Shown here piece after piece: positions 1 to 10,097 of a stretch of 64,000 bases of DNA. Every line of letters begins with the position of its first letter. The first letter of the stretch is position 1. The notes beneath the pieces are model-generated. The model was given only the letters and a program-made list of their open reading frames with translations, did not search any database and had not been told where the DNA came from. Origin of the DNA: Histomonas meleagridis (taxonomy: Eukaryota > Parabasalia > Tritrichomonadida > Dientamoebidae); the NCBI GenBank assembly GCA_020186115.1, contig WSYJ01000164.1, positions 372,001 to 436,000 of the forward strand. Reading direction: 5' to 3'. The translations under genes were made by a program, and so were the position numbers.

Positions 1-354
1 AGTTGGTCTTTGTTTACAGCGTTCAAATTGAATTGAATGGTCAACCCGAGGTTTTATACAAGTGAAAAAGTGATTTTAAGATTACTTTTTGAATCGAATT
101 GAAAAAAATTATTTGTTTTATACAGAAATTTCATAGGTCCAAATAAAGGGTAAAAAATAAAAATACCTTAATATATTCAAGAAAAATATCCAATTAAACA
201 TAATGAATATAAATTCATATGTGACTTAATTATCATCATCCATTAATATTTATGGTAATTTAATGTGTTCTTTTAAATAGAATCCATTTTATTTTCTAAA
301 CTTCTTGTATAAACTTAACCGAAACAAAAGCCGAAAAGTGACTAATAAACATCC
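1..354. other. Left-edge intergenic region
   Basis: AT-rich sequence upstream of the Rac-type gene. I see no coding potential, RNA gene or repeat in it. The last 35 bases before the ATG presumably hold the core promoter, but I cannot point to a proven element. Confidence 0.5.
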
Positions 355-962
355 ATGGCGATTTGCCAAAAGCGTATCCTTATTTTCTAATTCTAGAGGT
401 TAAATGTGTTATTGTAGGCGATGGTGCTGTTGGGAAAACTTGCCTTCTTATCAGTTATACGAAAGATGAGTTTCCAACCGAATATATTCCAACAATTTTT
501 GATAACTACGCAGCCAATATTGAAGTCGGTGGAGAATCGGTAAGCTTGCAGTTATGGGATACTGCAGGTCAGGAAGATTATGCAAGACTTCGACCTATGT
601 CATATCCTGATACCAATGTTTTCTTGTTAGCGTTCTCTGTTGATTCAAGAACTTCCCTTGAAAACATCACAAACACTTGGTATAACGAAGTTCATCAAGC
701 AGTTCCAACAGCAAAGATTATTTTGGTCGGAACCAAAGCTGATCTTCGTCAAAAAGGTGGACCAAATCTTGTTCAACCCGAGCAAATTGAGAAAGCCAAG
801 CAACAAATTCAGGCAGTTGAGTATATCGAATGCTCTGCTTTAACTCGGGCTAATGTTAATGAATTGTTCAATACAGCTGTTCTTTGCGTTCTTCGTCCTA
901 AGGGTGCAAAGAAAGGCAAATCAGGCAAGAAGGAAGCTGATGGAAAGTGCAGCATTTATTAA
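355..962 (+). CDS. Rac/Rho-family small GTPase, with a candidate 23-nt intron
   Basis: Signalling GTPase of the Rho/Rac type, expected to act at membranes in actin and cell-shape control. Seen: P-loop GDGAVGKT (about residues 14-21), switch I with YIPTIFDNY, switch II DTAGQEDYARLRP, a GTKADL guanine-binding motif, an ECSAL motif, then a basic KKGKSGKK stretch and C-terminal CSIY, a CaaX-like prenylation box. About 194 residues, normal for the family. The start is inferred: the unspliced frame has only a TTG start and a foreign N-terminus. Using the ATG at 355 and removing 374-396 gives MAICQKQVKCVIVGDG, which matches the usual Rac N-terminus and stays in frame. The stop TAA overlaps TAAA. The intron is inferred, not proven. 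Confidence 0.9.
374..396 (+). other. Candidate ultrashort spliceosomal intron (23 nt) in the Rac gene
   Basis: Begins GTATCC, ends TTCTAG, with TTTTCTAAT just before the 3' end as a possible branch site. Its removal joins the ATG at 355 in frame to the conserved GTPase core; without it there is no ATG start. Introns of about 25 nt have been described in trichomonads. Alternative: translation starting at a non-ATG codon, or a missing first exon. Confidence 0.65.
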
Positions 963-1612
963 ACCAGGCTCATTTTACAATTTTTTTTGAGTTATCCTCT
1001 ATCAATGCTTCGAAGCATATTACCAGCAATTTATAGTTTCATTATTCCAACTCAAGAACCCAAACCACTTACGATGGCGCATTGGTCAGCGGTGTTAGCA
1101 TTCAAAAATTGAATTGAAAACAATCGTTTATAGTCGAACACACAATTCAAATTATCTATCGGCTAAAGAGCTTCTTCCAAATTTGGAGGAATAAACACTA
1201 AATCCAATAATAAAATTTCATAAAATGTTTGTAATTTATAAACAGATAATTGTTGTAAAATCTCAATTAAAATTTTACAAAATTTTTTAGAATGTTCTAA
1301 AATAAATTTTCAGCATATTAATAAAAATATTTTATTTATGATTTTTTACATAGAAGGTATCTAGTTGATCAAAGGCAATTGTGTGAATTTTTATATACCA
1401 CTCATACTGTTTTATTTTTTTTTTCAAAAAAAAAAATTAAAAAAAAAATAATAATTATTTAACATGTGGTAATTTTAATCAATTATCATATTCATAACTT
1501 AATATAGTTTTTTATATTAACATCAGTTTCCAATAAATGCTGATAATATGATTCGACTCAGTTTCCAAGAAGAAATACGATACGTTAATAGAATACGTTA
1601 AAAATATTTTTT
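963..1612. other. Intergenic region
   Basis: Mostly AT-rich with a run of T and A homopolymers near 1408-1460. A 35-codon frame (1005-1112, ATG start, TGA stop) has a balanced composition, but it is too short and unrecognised to call a gene. Confidence 0.4.
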
Positions 1613-2929
1613 ATGGGGGAAACTCCATCCAATAAAATATTAAAACAATACAAAATTTATGGAGACACAAGCCCTAGAAAGCAACAATTTGAGGTTGAAG
1701 TTAATTTCGATATAACACCTCAAAATGATTCAGATTTTTTAATTTATCAAATGCTCTTAAACAAATATAGAAAGCAAACTTCCTTTTTTACTTGGAAAAA
1801 TAAGTATTTGGAAAGAGAACAATCAAATTTAGAAATCGATGAACTTCGTGGAATAAAAGAACAAAGTGATCGAAATGCATCGCACGAAGCTAAAAAGATG
1901 AGAAAACATTTTTTATATCAGTATAATCAACTTGCAATTCGTTTATTAAATCGACTCAAATTATCACGACTTTTTTCTCGATGGCTTTTTAAATACGATG
2001 TAAGCAGACTCTTACGCATCCAAAAATCAATTTCTCTTCCTATTTACCATCGTAAACTCAAAGAAAAATCACTTCATCAAATGCAATCAGAATTACTCCA
2101 CTCCGCAATTTCGAATAACTTATCTATTTCACGAATGCAATCTCAAATAGCCAGTAGTGACAAGCTTAGGGAACTTATTAGCAAACTTAACCAAGCGGAA
2201 AAACAAAATTCCAAACTCGAAATCACAATTAAGTCCAAAGAAACAGAGCTTAATGAACTACAATCACGTATCCAAATGACCACCAATGAAAATTATGAAA
2301 CTCAAAAGCGACTTAAATCACTTAAGAAATCTACATATCAATTACAACAACAACTGATTGAATCAGAACAACGTTATCAAGATGAAATTGCACAATTACG
2401 AGCGCAAAGTAATCTTCAAAGTCGGGACTCCAAAGATGAGTTAGAAAGCATTGACAAAGAACTTAAAGAAAGAAAAGAAGAACAACAATTAATTGATGAT
2501 TTTGAGAATGTTGCACAGAAATATGCTGACTTAGAACTCCAAAAGCAACAAGAAAAGTTAAATTCGGCACAAAACATTATTCAACATCTGAATGAGTTAT
2601 TACAAAAATCCGAAAAAAAGACATTAAAATTAAATCATATTAAAGATACTATGGAAAACGAATTGAATAACCTTAAAATTAAAAAACAACAAAACGAAAC
2701 ATCAATTTCTACTTCAAAAGTAATCGATAATGACAAAGAAATACACTTAAGAAATTTGATTAAAGAAACTCAAGAGAAGTTAAAATTAGCAACATTAAAA
2801 ATAGAGGTACAATCTGAACAAATTAAGAATAAACAAAAAGAAATTAACATGTTACAAGATGAAATTGGAATTTATAAAAGTCGAATCATTGAAATACAAA
2901 ATCAGTTTTTGAGAAAAAATAAACCATAG
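1613..2929 (+). CDS. Coiled-coil protein of unknown function
   Basis: A 438-residue protein I do not recognise. Residues 1-150 are basic and mixed, with Trp and Phe-rich patches (SFFTWKNKY, LFSRWLFKYD) that resemble the W-containing repeats of centrin-binding or Sfi1-like proteins. From about residue 185 to the end it is an almost continuous Glu/Lys/Gln coiled coil. A cytoskeletal or basal-body role is plausible from this architecture but is inference. The start is a clear ATG. It ends in TAG, 40 nt before the convergent stop of the next gene. Confidence 0.75.
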   Translation: MGETPSNKILKQYKIYGDTSPRKQQFEVEVNFDITPQNDSDFLIYQMLLNKYRKQTSFFTWKNKYLEREQSNLEIDELRGIKEQSDRNASHEAKKMRKHFLYQYNQLAIRLLNRLKLSRLFSRWLFKYDVSRLLRIQKSISLPIYHRKLKEKSLHQMQSELLHSAISNNLSISRMQSQIASSDKLRELISKLNQAEKQNSKLEITIKSKETELNELQSRIQMTTNENYETQKRLKSLKKSTYQLQQQLIESEQRYQDEIAQLRAQSNLQSRDSKDELESIDKELKERKEEQQLIDDFENVAQKYADLELQKQQEKLNSAQNIIQHLNELLQKSEKKTLKLNHIKDTMENELNNLKIKKQQNETSISTSKVIDNDKEIHLRNLIKETQEKLKLATLKIEVQSEQIKNKQKEINMLQDEIGIYKSRIIEIQNQFLRKNKP

Positions 2930-2968
2930 AAACACCAACAATTTACTATACAAAATATTTTGAAAAGT

Positions 2969-3640
2969 TTACGCAAGTTTCAATTCGGATTTATCGTACC
3001 AAATTAAAACAGATGAATCAGCATCAAAAACGATTGCTTTGTTGTCATTAGAAATAGTTATCATCTCAACTTCCTTACCTGATGACGTATAATACTTTGA
3101 ACCTGTTTCAATGTCATTTTTTATGATTTCATCATCTTGATAAGAAATTTGTTTGCGCTTTTTTTCTGTTTTATTATGCTTTTTTAAATATGTGTCAGAA
3201 AAAAATTCTTCGTCTTCAAGTAATTCTGTAATATTTCGTTTGGTAGAATTGATAATTGAGAAATTAGGTTCTTTGATTTCATGAATTTTCTTATTACGAT
3301 TGTACTTTGGAATATTTTCTTCTCCACTAGTTGTAGATGAAGAAATGAAATGATATTTTACTTTACTTTTTTTGCTCTGTTTCTCATTTTTTGTATCATA
3401 ATATGAAATATCAAGACTTTTTCTTTTATTTTCTCCTTTGCTTTTATTACCCATTATATCCATAAATACTGGTTCTAAACTTTGTTTTCTTTTTGGATTA
3501 TTTTGTACATCCGTGCTTAAATGTTGATTCTCAATATCTTTCCTATTTTTTTTCTCCTCAATTATTTTATCTATTGCAATTAAAGCAGGGTGTCTTTTCC
3601 CGGTATTCATATTAGGTTGTTTTGATCTGAAGTTAAGCAT
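2969..3640 (-). CDS. Lys-rich hypothetical protein
   Basis: About 223 residues, unrecognised. It is very rich in Lys, Glu, Asn and Ser, with nuclear-signal-like clusters (KRKQ, KKSKVK, KKRKQ), and probably disordered except for a C-terminal segment (SNDNKAIVFDADSSVLIWYD) that looks like a short folded motif. The start was placed at the ATG at 3640. The frame stays open upstream, but only across the promoter of the divergent PSMD9-like gene. The two genes share about 60 bp of promoter containing a GGGGTGCCCC motif. Possibly a nuclear protein; function unknown. Confidence 0.6.
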   Translation of the reverse strand: MLNFRSKQPNMNTGKRHPALIAIDKIIEEKKNRKDIENQHLSTDVQNNPKRKQSLEPVFMDIMGNKSKGENKRKSLDISYYDTKNEKQSKKSKVKYHFISSSTTSGEENIPKYNRNKKIHEIKEPNFSIINSTKRNITELLEDEEFFSDTYLKKHNKTEKKRKQISYQDDEIIKNDIETGSKYYTSSGKEVEMITISNDNKAIVFDADSSVLIWYDKSELKLA

Positions 3641-3650
3641 CAAATTTATC

Positions 3651-3660
3651 GGGGTGCCCC
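3651..3660. promoter_or_regulatory. Candidate GGGTGCC promoter motif
   Basis: A palindromic GC-rich decamer in the short divergent promoter between the Lys-rich gene and the PSMD9-like gene. Similar GGGTGCC strings lie just upstream of three other genes in this window (19041-19054, 25110-25123, 50846-50860). Function is inferred from position only. Confidence 0.35.
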
Positions 3661-3701
3661 GAGTTAGTTGGTCAGAATTAAAAACAACAAAAAAAATAAA
3701 A

Positions 3702-4280
3702 ATGAATCCACAAAAACAAATTCTTTTTAAATCAGCAAACATTTTATCTTCAGTACGTGACTCTATTGATAAACAACTTCTTCAAATTAAGGATTATTTG
3801 GAATTAGCAGGTGTTGGATATCGTGGTAAATTAATTGACGATGAAGGATATCCACTTCCTGATATTGATCACTATAAGGTTTTATCACAAAGACAACATG
3901 CTGCTCGACTTTTAAATGACCGAAAAAGAATAGAATTCATCATTGATAATTTAACACAAACAGAGGGAAACACAGCAGACGGAAATCCACCACTATATCT
4001 TGAGTTGGAAAAACTTAAGCCATTCTCAATTATTGATGAAGTTCATTCAAATTCCCCAGCAGAAAAAGGTGATCTACGAAATGGTGATTTCATCTTACAA
4101 TTTGGTGATGCCAAAAAAATGTTTGACATTCCAAAGCAGATTGTTGAAGGAAATCCTGTTGTTGTTAAAATTTATCGAGTTGCACCTGAGGGAAGAAATA
4201 TCATAGAAATCACAATTACACCAGAAAAATGGAGCGGACAAGGACTTGTTGGAGCCCATCTACTACCCTTTATCGAGTAA
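3702..4280 (+). CDS. PSMD9: 26S proteasome assembly chaperone, PSMD9/Nas2 family
   Basis: Assembly chaperone of the proteasome regulatory particle, which binds the C-terminus of the Rpt5 ATPase. Seen: an N-terminal helical domain with the family signature around residues 35-75 (LIDDEGYPLPDIDHYKVL, then RxxxxRLLNDRK), and a C-terminal PDZ domain (about 100-190) with SPAEKGDLRNGDFILQFG. It closes with a W-S-G-Q-G-L-V-G-A-H-L-L-P segment typical of the family. At 192 residues it is close to the usual length. The ATG at 3702 is preferred over an upstream in-frame GTG that lies in the promoter. Stop TAA within TAAA. The glucosidase gene follows 76 nt downstream. Confidence 0.9.
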   Translation: MNPQKQILFKSANILSSVRDSIDKQLLQIKDYLELAGVGYRGKLIDDEGYPLPDIDHYKVLSQRQHAARLLNDRKRIEFIIDNLTQTEGNTADGNPPLYLELEKLKPFSIIDEVHSNSPAEKGDLRNGDFILQFGDAKKMFDIPKQIVEGNPVVVKIYRVAPEGRNIIEITITPEKWSGQGLVGAHLLPFIE

Positions 4281-4356
4281 ATATTATTTCAAAAAAGAGG
4301 TTAGTATTTTTCATATCACATTTCTTTCAATTATATTTGGTCGCATTCATTTTTAG

Positions 4357-6969
4357 ATGTGGTTTTTGGCTTTGATTCCACTTATAGCTTCAGCAGACCA
4401 CTCTAAGTTTCGGACATGTGCTCAGTCTCCATTTTGTTCTCGTGATAGATATTTAGAGAAACAGAATTGGACAATCATACCAGATTCTTTTAAAGAAAAA
4501 GGTAATGTATTTGAAGCGTTGATTAATGATGGAGCCTACAATAACAAGCTTAAGTTATCAATTTATTTCTTGGAATGCAGTGCTTTCCGTGTTCGAATTG
4601 AACCAGATACAAAGGAAAGTTTCCCACGCTTTGACTGCGTACATGAACCCACTGTCATCAACCAAAATGAACTTAACAAACATGTTAAATTTACAGTTCA
4701 AAAAGAATCTGATAAAATTATTTTGAAAACTGAGCAACAAACAGTTGAAATTATTATTAACCCGTTTTCAATTGTAGCCTATGACAAAGAAAACAAAAGG
4801 ATTACACTTAATGCAGAAGATAATGCAGTTTTTGAAACACACAGATCTAAAGAAAACAACCCAAAACTCTTCGAAAGTAGTTCATTTGGTGGCCACACAG
4901 ATTCGTTCAAGAATGGACCAACATCTATAGCTCTCAATGTTGATTTCCATGCACCCGGAGTTAGAATTAGTGGTCTTCCATCTCATACACTTCCAGTTAC
5001 ACTTGAACAAACGTATAATGTTACAGATCCTATTCGATTTTTCAACACAGACATTAATAAATTTGAAGTTAATTCAGTGATGTCAATGTATGGTGGAATC
5101 CCATTCCTCATGGCCCATGCCCTTAATGGTTGTGATGGCGTTTTCTGGTGCAACCCAAGTGAAACATGGGCAGATATCACCACTGACGGTGTTAAACGTG
5201 TTCGTTTCATGTCAGAAGGCGGTTACATTGACACTTTTATCTTCTTTGGTACACCCCAAAAAGTCGCCGACACTTTTACACGACTCACGGGGCGCCCCCA
5301 ACTTGCTCCACTTTTCTCACTCGGTTTCCACCAATGCAGATGGAGTTATATGACAACTGATGAACTTCTTGAAGTTGATTCCAAACTTGATTCTTCTATT
5401 GTGCCACATGATGTACTTTGGCTTGATTTGGATCATACTGATAATCGCAAATATTTTACTTTCCACCCAGCCAACTTCCGAGATCCACATAAACTTCTTG
5501 ATGCTCTTGCCCATAATAAGCGTCGGTTGGTTGCACTTGTTGATCCACATCTTCGCGCTGAAAGAAGTTATTCATTTTACAGTGAAGCTGCAGATAAAAA
5601 TCTTCTTATTAAGAATCCTGATGGTACTAGTGAATTTGTAGCTAACTGTTGGCCAGGGAGAAGTGTATGGCCTGATTACCTTAATCCAGAAGCACGAAGT
5701 TGGTGGGAAACGAATTTCTATTACACCAAATACAAACAGAGTAAGTCAAATTTGCATGTTTGGAACGATATGAATGAAATTTCTGTCTTTGATTCAAGTG
5801 AGTTAACAGCACCACGTGACTTAATACACTATGGTGGAATCGAAGAACGTGAAGTACATAACATCTATGGTTTATTAATGATTTCAGCAACATACACTGG
5901 ACTTGTGAAGCGAAATGCCGATGCAAATGAACGACCGTTTATTTTAACCCGATCATATTTCGCAGGTGCTCAAAAATATGCTTATGTATGGACAGGTGAC
6001 AATACAGGTGATTGGCAAAACCTTGCATCCTCAATTCAAATGGTTATAACAAGTGGGTTATCCTCAATTGTATATATCGGCGCAGATGTTGGAGGATTTT
6101 TCGATTCACCAGATCAGAACTTACTTTCAAGATGGTACCAAGTTGGTGCATGGTTATATCCATTCTTTAGATGTCATTGTCATCATTTAAGTGAACATCG
6201 TGAAATTTACTATCTGAAAGATGGTTATTTTGATGTTGCAAGAGAAGCAATTATAGATCGTTATAAGCTTATACAATATTGGTATACATTAGCAAGAGTT
6301 GCAAACTTAACTGGTGAGCCTATTGTCAGACCTCTTTGGTGGGAATTCAACGAAGAACGTTTCTTTGATGTGGACGATAAGGCTATGGTCGGAAATTCAC
6401 TGCTTATCGTCCCATTTTTGAATGAGCAACTTCAGAAGATGACCGTTAATTTGCCTAACGGTCGCTGGTACTTTTACAAGACACTTTTGGAGGTAAAATC
6501 GAATGAAATAGAAATAGAACCTGATAATGGAAGAACACCAGTATTCATTCGTGGTGGATCAATAATCCCAATTAAGGGTATCATCAGAAAATCTACAGAA
6601 CTTATGTTTTGGGATCCATTTACATTAATTATTGCACTTGACGAAAATGAAAGGGCTGAAGGTAGAGTATACGTAGATGATGGTAACACATTCGACTTCA
6701 TGAAAGGAGATTATTTGGATAAGAAATTCACATTTGCTGATGGAAAGTTAAAATCACAATTTAACGACGACGTTTCTCCTAAGAGTGCATTTGTATCCAA
6801 ATATGATGTTGTCATCAACAAAATAATTATTACAGGAATGAAAAAGACACCTACAAAAGTTGTTGATTCCAATAATAATCAATTCGAATTTGATGTTTCA
6901 GATGGAGTTATCACAGTTCATAATCCTAAGGTTCAAATGAAAGATGATATTGAAATTACATTTCTTTAA
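4357..6969 (+). CDS. GANAB: Glucosidase II alpha subunit (GH31)
   Basis: ER alpha-glucosidase that trims glucose from N-glycans during glycoprotein quality control. Seen: a signal peptide (MWFLALIPLIASA), the FRTCAQSPFCSRDR segment characteristic of glucosidase II, and the galactose-mutarotase-like N-terminal domain. The GH31 barrel follows, with WNDMNE containing the expected nucleophile (D471) and WTGDNTGDW containing the expected acid/base (D548), then the C-terminal beta domains. At 870 residues it is full length for the family. No ER-retention tail is visible, as expected if a beta subunit retains it. Intact, with a clear ATG directly after a T-rich stretch. Confidence 0.95.
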   Translation: MWFLALIPLIASADHSKFRTCAQSPFCSRDRYLEKQNWTIIPDSFKEKGNVFEALINDGAYNNKLKLSIYFLECSAFRVRIEPDTKESFPRFDCVHEPTVINQNELNKHVKFTVQKESDKIILKTEQQTVEIIINPFSIVAYDKENKRITLNAEDNAVFETHRSKENNPKLFESSSFGGHTDSFKNGPTSIALNVDFHAPGVRISGLPSHTLPVTLEQTYNVTDPIRFFNTDINKFEVNSVMSMYGGIPFLMAHALNGCDGVFWCNPSETWADITTDGVKRVRFMSEGGYIDTFIFFGTPQKVADTFTRLTGRPQLAPLFSLGFHQCRWSYMTTDELLEVDSKLDSSIVPHDVLWLDLDHTDNRKYFTFHPANFRDPHKLLDALAHNKRRLVALVDPHLRAERSYSFYSEAADKNLLIKNPDGTSEFVANCWPGRSVWPDYLNPEARSWWETNFYYTKYKQSKSNLHVWNDMNEISVFDSSELTAPRDLIHYGGIEEREVHNIYGLLMISATYTGLVKRNADANERPFILTRSYFAGAQKYAYVWTGDNTGDWQNLASSIQMVITSGLSSIVYIGADVGGFFDSPDQNLLSRWYQVGAWLYPFFRCHCHHLSEHREIYYLKDGYFDVAREAIIDRYKLIQYWYTLARVANLTGEPIVRPLWWEFNEERFFDVDDKAMVGNSLLIVPFLNEQLQKMTVNLPNGRWYFYKTLLEVKSNEIEIEPDNGRTPVFIRGGSIIPIKGIIRKSTELMFWDPFTLIIALDENERAEGRVYVDDGNTFDFMKGDYLDKKFTFADGKLKSQFNDDVSPKSAFVSKYDVVINKIIITGMKKTPTKVVDSNNNQFEFDVSDGVITVHNPKVQMKDDIEITFL

Positions 6970-7922
6970 AAACTCATTGAAATATTTTGTTTTTTTGACT
7001 AAAATTCTTTTTAGGAGATAGCTAAGGCAATAAATTATTATAGTATAATTATTATACTAGTATTCTATGAAATTCTTTTGGTTAATTCATTTGGAGTGCG
7101 TCTTGAAAACAAAGCTATTTCTGTAAGAATGACTTGGTGTCATAATGGGGTTATGTAATTTTATGAGGTTTTATAAATAGAAATCAAGAATTTGATGAAA
7201 AATATAATCGCAAAAAGTCCTCTCAATTAATAACGCTAACATGACACCACTTTTTGCTTGCTTCGTCTCAGAAATAGTTTTCACAAAAAGTGGAAATTAA
7301 CTAATGACAAAGCGTGGTAAACTGTTGTAAAAAAATCGATAACCATTCAAATCAACCTTCTGATATGCATAATAAGAGTAAAAAAAACCTATTTATCCCT
7401 TCCAGTTGATCAATTATCTCAAGTTATGTGGATCTTTATATTTACACATTTATACACAGGTGATTATAATCATCTCTTTAGATATTTCCCATCCGATCAT
7501 GAGATAAAATTAATTTTCGTTACCAATACATTTCACTGTTATACAATTTTATACCACCAATTTTGAGTTCAAATATATTCCAATCAAAAAACCGCAATTT
7601 TCAAAGCATGTAAAATCTGGTATATTCAAAATGGGATTTGACATAAACATCAAAAAAGTACACTTTTCACAGCGTTTTTCCTGACATTTTCCTATCAAAA
7701 TTGAATACTTAAAAAAGTACATAATAACAAAATCAACTTCAAAGCAAAACACACAGCTTACAACATCAGATTATTATCATCATTGGGATATCACACTAAT
7801 CATAGAGTTATACCTCTTTCGCGATTTGTTTGCCAAAGTTTGAATTACATAATTACATCATTCAAATCAAAACAAATCACAAAGATCAAACAATAGTTGC
7901 TTATTTTTATCTATATCTTTAT
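6970..7922. other. Intergenic region, convergent 3' ends
   Basis: Lies between two convergent genes. It is AT-rich with no supported gene. A CCACTTTTTG / CAAAAAGTGG inverted pair occurs at about 7247 and 7282, about 30 bp apart. I could not assign it a function. Confidence 0.4.
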
Positions 7923-8963
7923 TTATATAAATGTCATATGAAGTCTAGAATTCGAACGCATTTCTCTTCCAAGTGTCATATAGGATTTAAGGCTTCTTCT
8001 CTTTTCAACAATCTGGCTATCAGAAGAAGAAGCAGGGACTGTAGATTTACTTCTCCTATGTGCACCTGTTTGCAATAAAGATTCTGCTTTATGCTGTGTA
8101 CATAACGAGGAGAAGCTATGTTTCTGTATATTATTAAAGATAGGTGATTTCAGTAGTTTCGAAAGTGGTTCTCGTTTCAATGGGTTAACAGCAGTCATCG
8201 AACGAATCAACTTACAAAACTCAGGATCGGCATATGGCGGAAATTCCAAGAAACCGATCTTGATCGCCATCTCTAACTCACCGTCGTTACAAGAGCCCCA
8301 TGGAAGTCTTCCAAAGGCGATACTATAAAATGTTATTCCAAGCGACCAAATATCGGCCATAAATGGATCTGTGTTTTGATGGGAAACAATCTCTGGTGCC
8401 ATGAATGGACGAGAACCAGCATAACTGTTTATGATCTCGCCTTTTTCTAATTGTCTGCTTAGACCAAAATCTGCAAGTTTAGGCCTCCCGTAGTTATCCA
8501 AGAGAATATTTGCGGGCTTAATATCTCTATGGGCCACGTTTTGTTCATGGCAATGTAATAATGCTTTTAATATTTGATAACAATAAGAATAAAGTTTTGG
8601 AGGTCTGATTGGACCTTCTTTCTCAACAAGCTCCTTCAACGAACCTCCGCTACAATACTCTAGGACGATGTATAAATTTGCATGAGGTTCATCGAAAAAG
8701 AATTCGTACATTGATATAATATTTGGATGACATAATCTAATCAACGTGGTAACTTCGTTAACGGTATGGTCTCCATAATTTGCGTCTGGGTGAGAAATTC
8801 GTTTGATACAAAAGTCTTGATTATATCTATCAGATCTCACAAGGAAAACACTGCCGCAGCCACCAGCTCCAACGAACTTATTATAGTGATAGTGATGTTT
8901 TGGAAGCAAATGCTGGATTTCCATGAGACTGAGTTTTGAGGTTGGTTTTGCTAGCATGCTCAT
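7923..8963 (-). CDS. Ser/Thr protein kinase (paralogue of the kinase at 10098)
   Basis: Protein kinase of about 346 residues with all catalytic signatures visible: glycine loop GAGGCGSV, FCIK lysine near residue 54, HRDIKPANILLD catalytic loop, DFGLSR, and an APE activation-segment end preceded by SRPFM. The kinase domain fills residues 25-275; the rest is a basic Ser/Arg-rich tail. It resembles the many expanded CAMK/ULK-like kinases of trichomonads. No regulatory domain is recognisable. It is divergently oriented to a close paralogue 1.1 kb away, so the pair probably arose by inverted duplication. Clear ATG. Confidence 0.92.
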   Translation of the reverse strand: MSMLAKPTSKLSLMEIQHLLPKHHYHYNKFVGAGGCGSVFLVRSDRYNQDFCIKRISHPDANYGDHTVNEVTTLIRLCHPNIISMYEFFFDEPHANLYIVLEYCSGGSLKELVEKEGPIRPPKLYSYCYQILKALLHCHEQNVAHRDIKPANILLDNYGRPKLADFGLSRQLEKGEIINSYAGSRPFMAPEIVSHQNTDPFMADIWSLGITFYSIAFGRLPWGSCNDGELEMAIKIGFLEFPPYADPEFCKLIRSMTAVNPLKREPLSKLLKSPIFNNIQKHSFSSLCTQHKAESLLQTGAHRRSKSTVPASSSDSQIVEKRRSLKSYMTLGREMRSNSRLHMTFI

Positions 8964-10097
8964 GATTTGTTGTAATATATTGAAAATTTATCAGGCCATA
9001 GAAAAACATAACCGAATCCAGTCAAAAGTTATCCTCAAATTATTTTTGAGAGGATTTATGTTTTGGTCGGATTTTGGGTACACCCACATAAATCTTTTTG
9101 AGTGGCGTTGTTTAGAATTGTTGTAACAATTTTTTTTACGAGGCTGGCAGTTATTTCGTTTTTTTTTTTTTTCAATTTGAAACAATAACTACAAAACGTC
9201 TTCATCGTTTCTTGGAACGACAAGCAAAAAAAAAAATGCCTTCGATGGTCGCTTTATGTTTCCCCATTATTTATAGCTTTTTGGCGATGTGTTTTTATGA
9301 AAGAACTGATTAATTTGTACTTGTCAAACTATATTTGAAATTGATTGCAATCATTAAAAATCATCGATTCTTCAAATTATAGATGTATTAAAACAATGTT
9401 CAAACATTTAAGCAAAAATTTGTTCTGATGAACTATTCAAATTTTAATTCTTTCCAAACAAAAAATATTTTTTCAGCAATGTTATTGTTTCTATCGAATG
9501 ACATCATAGAACAAAGCCTAAAAAGGATGTAACCACCGATTTGAAAATATTAAAAAAAAATTAAAGTCATAAATTTCATATGAAATCAAGAGGAATAAAG
9601 CAAAAAGTTCATTCTTATCATTAATACGTTGTTTTATTTCCTTTAATTTCATAGTTTCAACATGATAAACAATTAGGAAATTTCAATATGATGTTTCTTG
9701 CGTCTTTCGTCTCTATTTTTAAGTCATCATATCCTTAGGCTTATGATTGGTTTAGTGTTTTATTATCATGAAATTTCAATTTGTTTATATTTCTTCAAGA
9801 TATCAAAGGGACTTGATGTCGTGACGAACGTAGGCGTTGCACTGTCACTTTAAAGTCATTAACGGTGAATAAGTGATTGATCGATTCGTTCAGCTTGAAA
9901 TAGAAATTTTTTTTGAATGAATAATAGCGCAACTAATCCATTGAAAAAGCATAAACACCAAATTTCAGAGGTGATCATTCCAAATACCCTTTCAAAAGCA
10001 TAGTCGACTATCAAATCAAAATTGAATAGAGATTGAACACCGATCAATCGAAATTCAAAACAGCAAAATAAAATCTTGAAGCATCACTTAGCGTACC
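8964..10097. other. Divergent promoter region between paired kinases
   Basis: A 1.1-kb AT-rich spacer between the start codons of two paralogous kinases. No gene, RNA or repeat is supported. It is presumably a bidirectional regulatory region. Confidence 0.45.

Noticed and set aside
7549-7752. 67-codon minus-strand frame between convergent genes
   Set aside because: No motif and a composition like random AT-rich translation.
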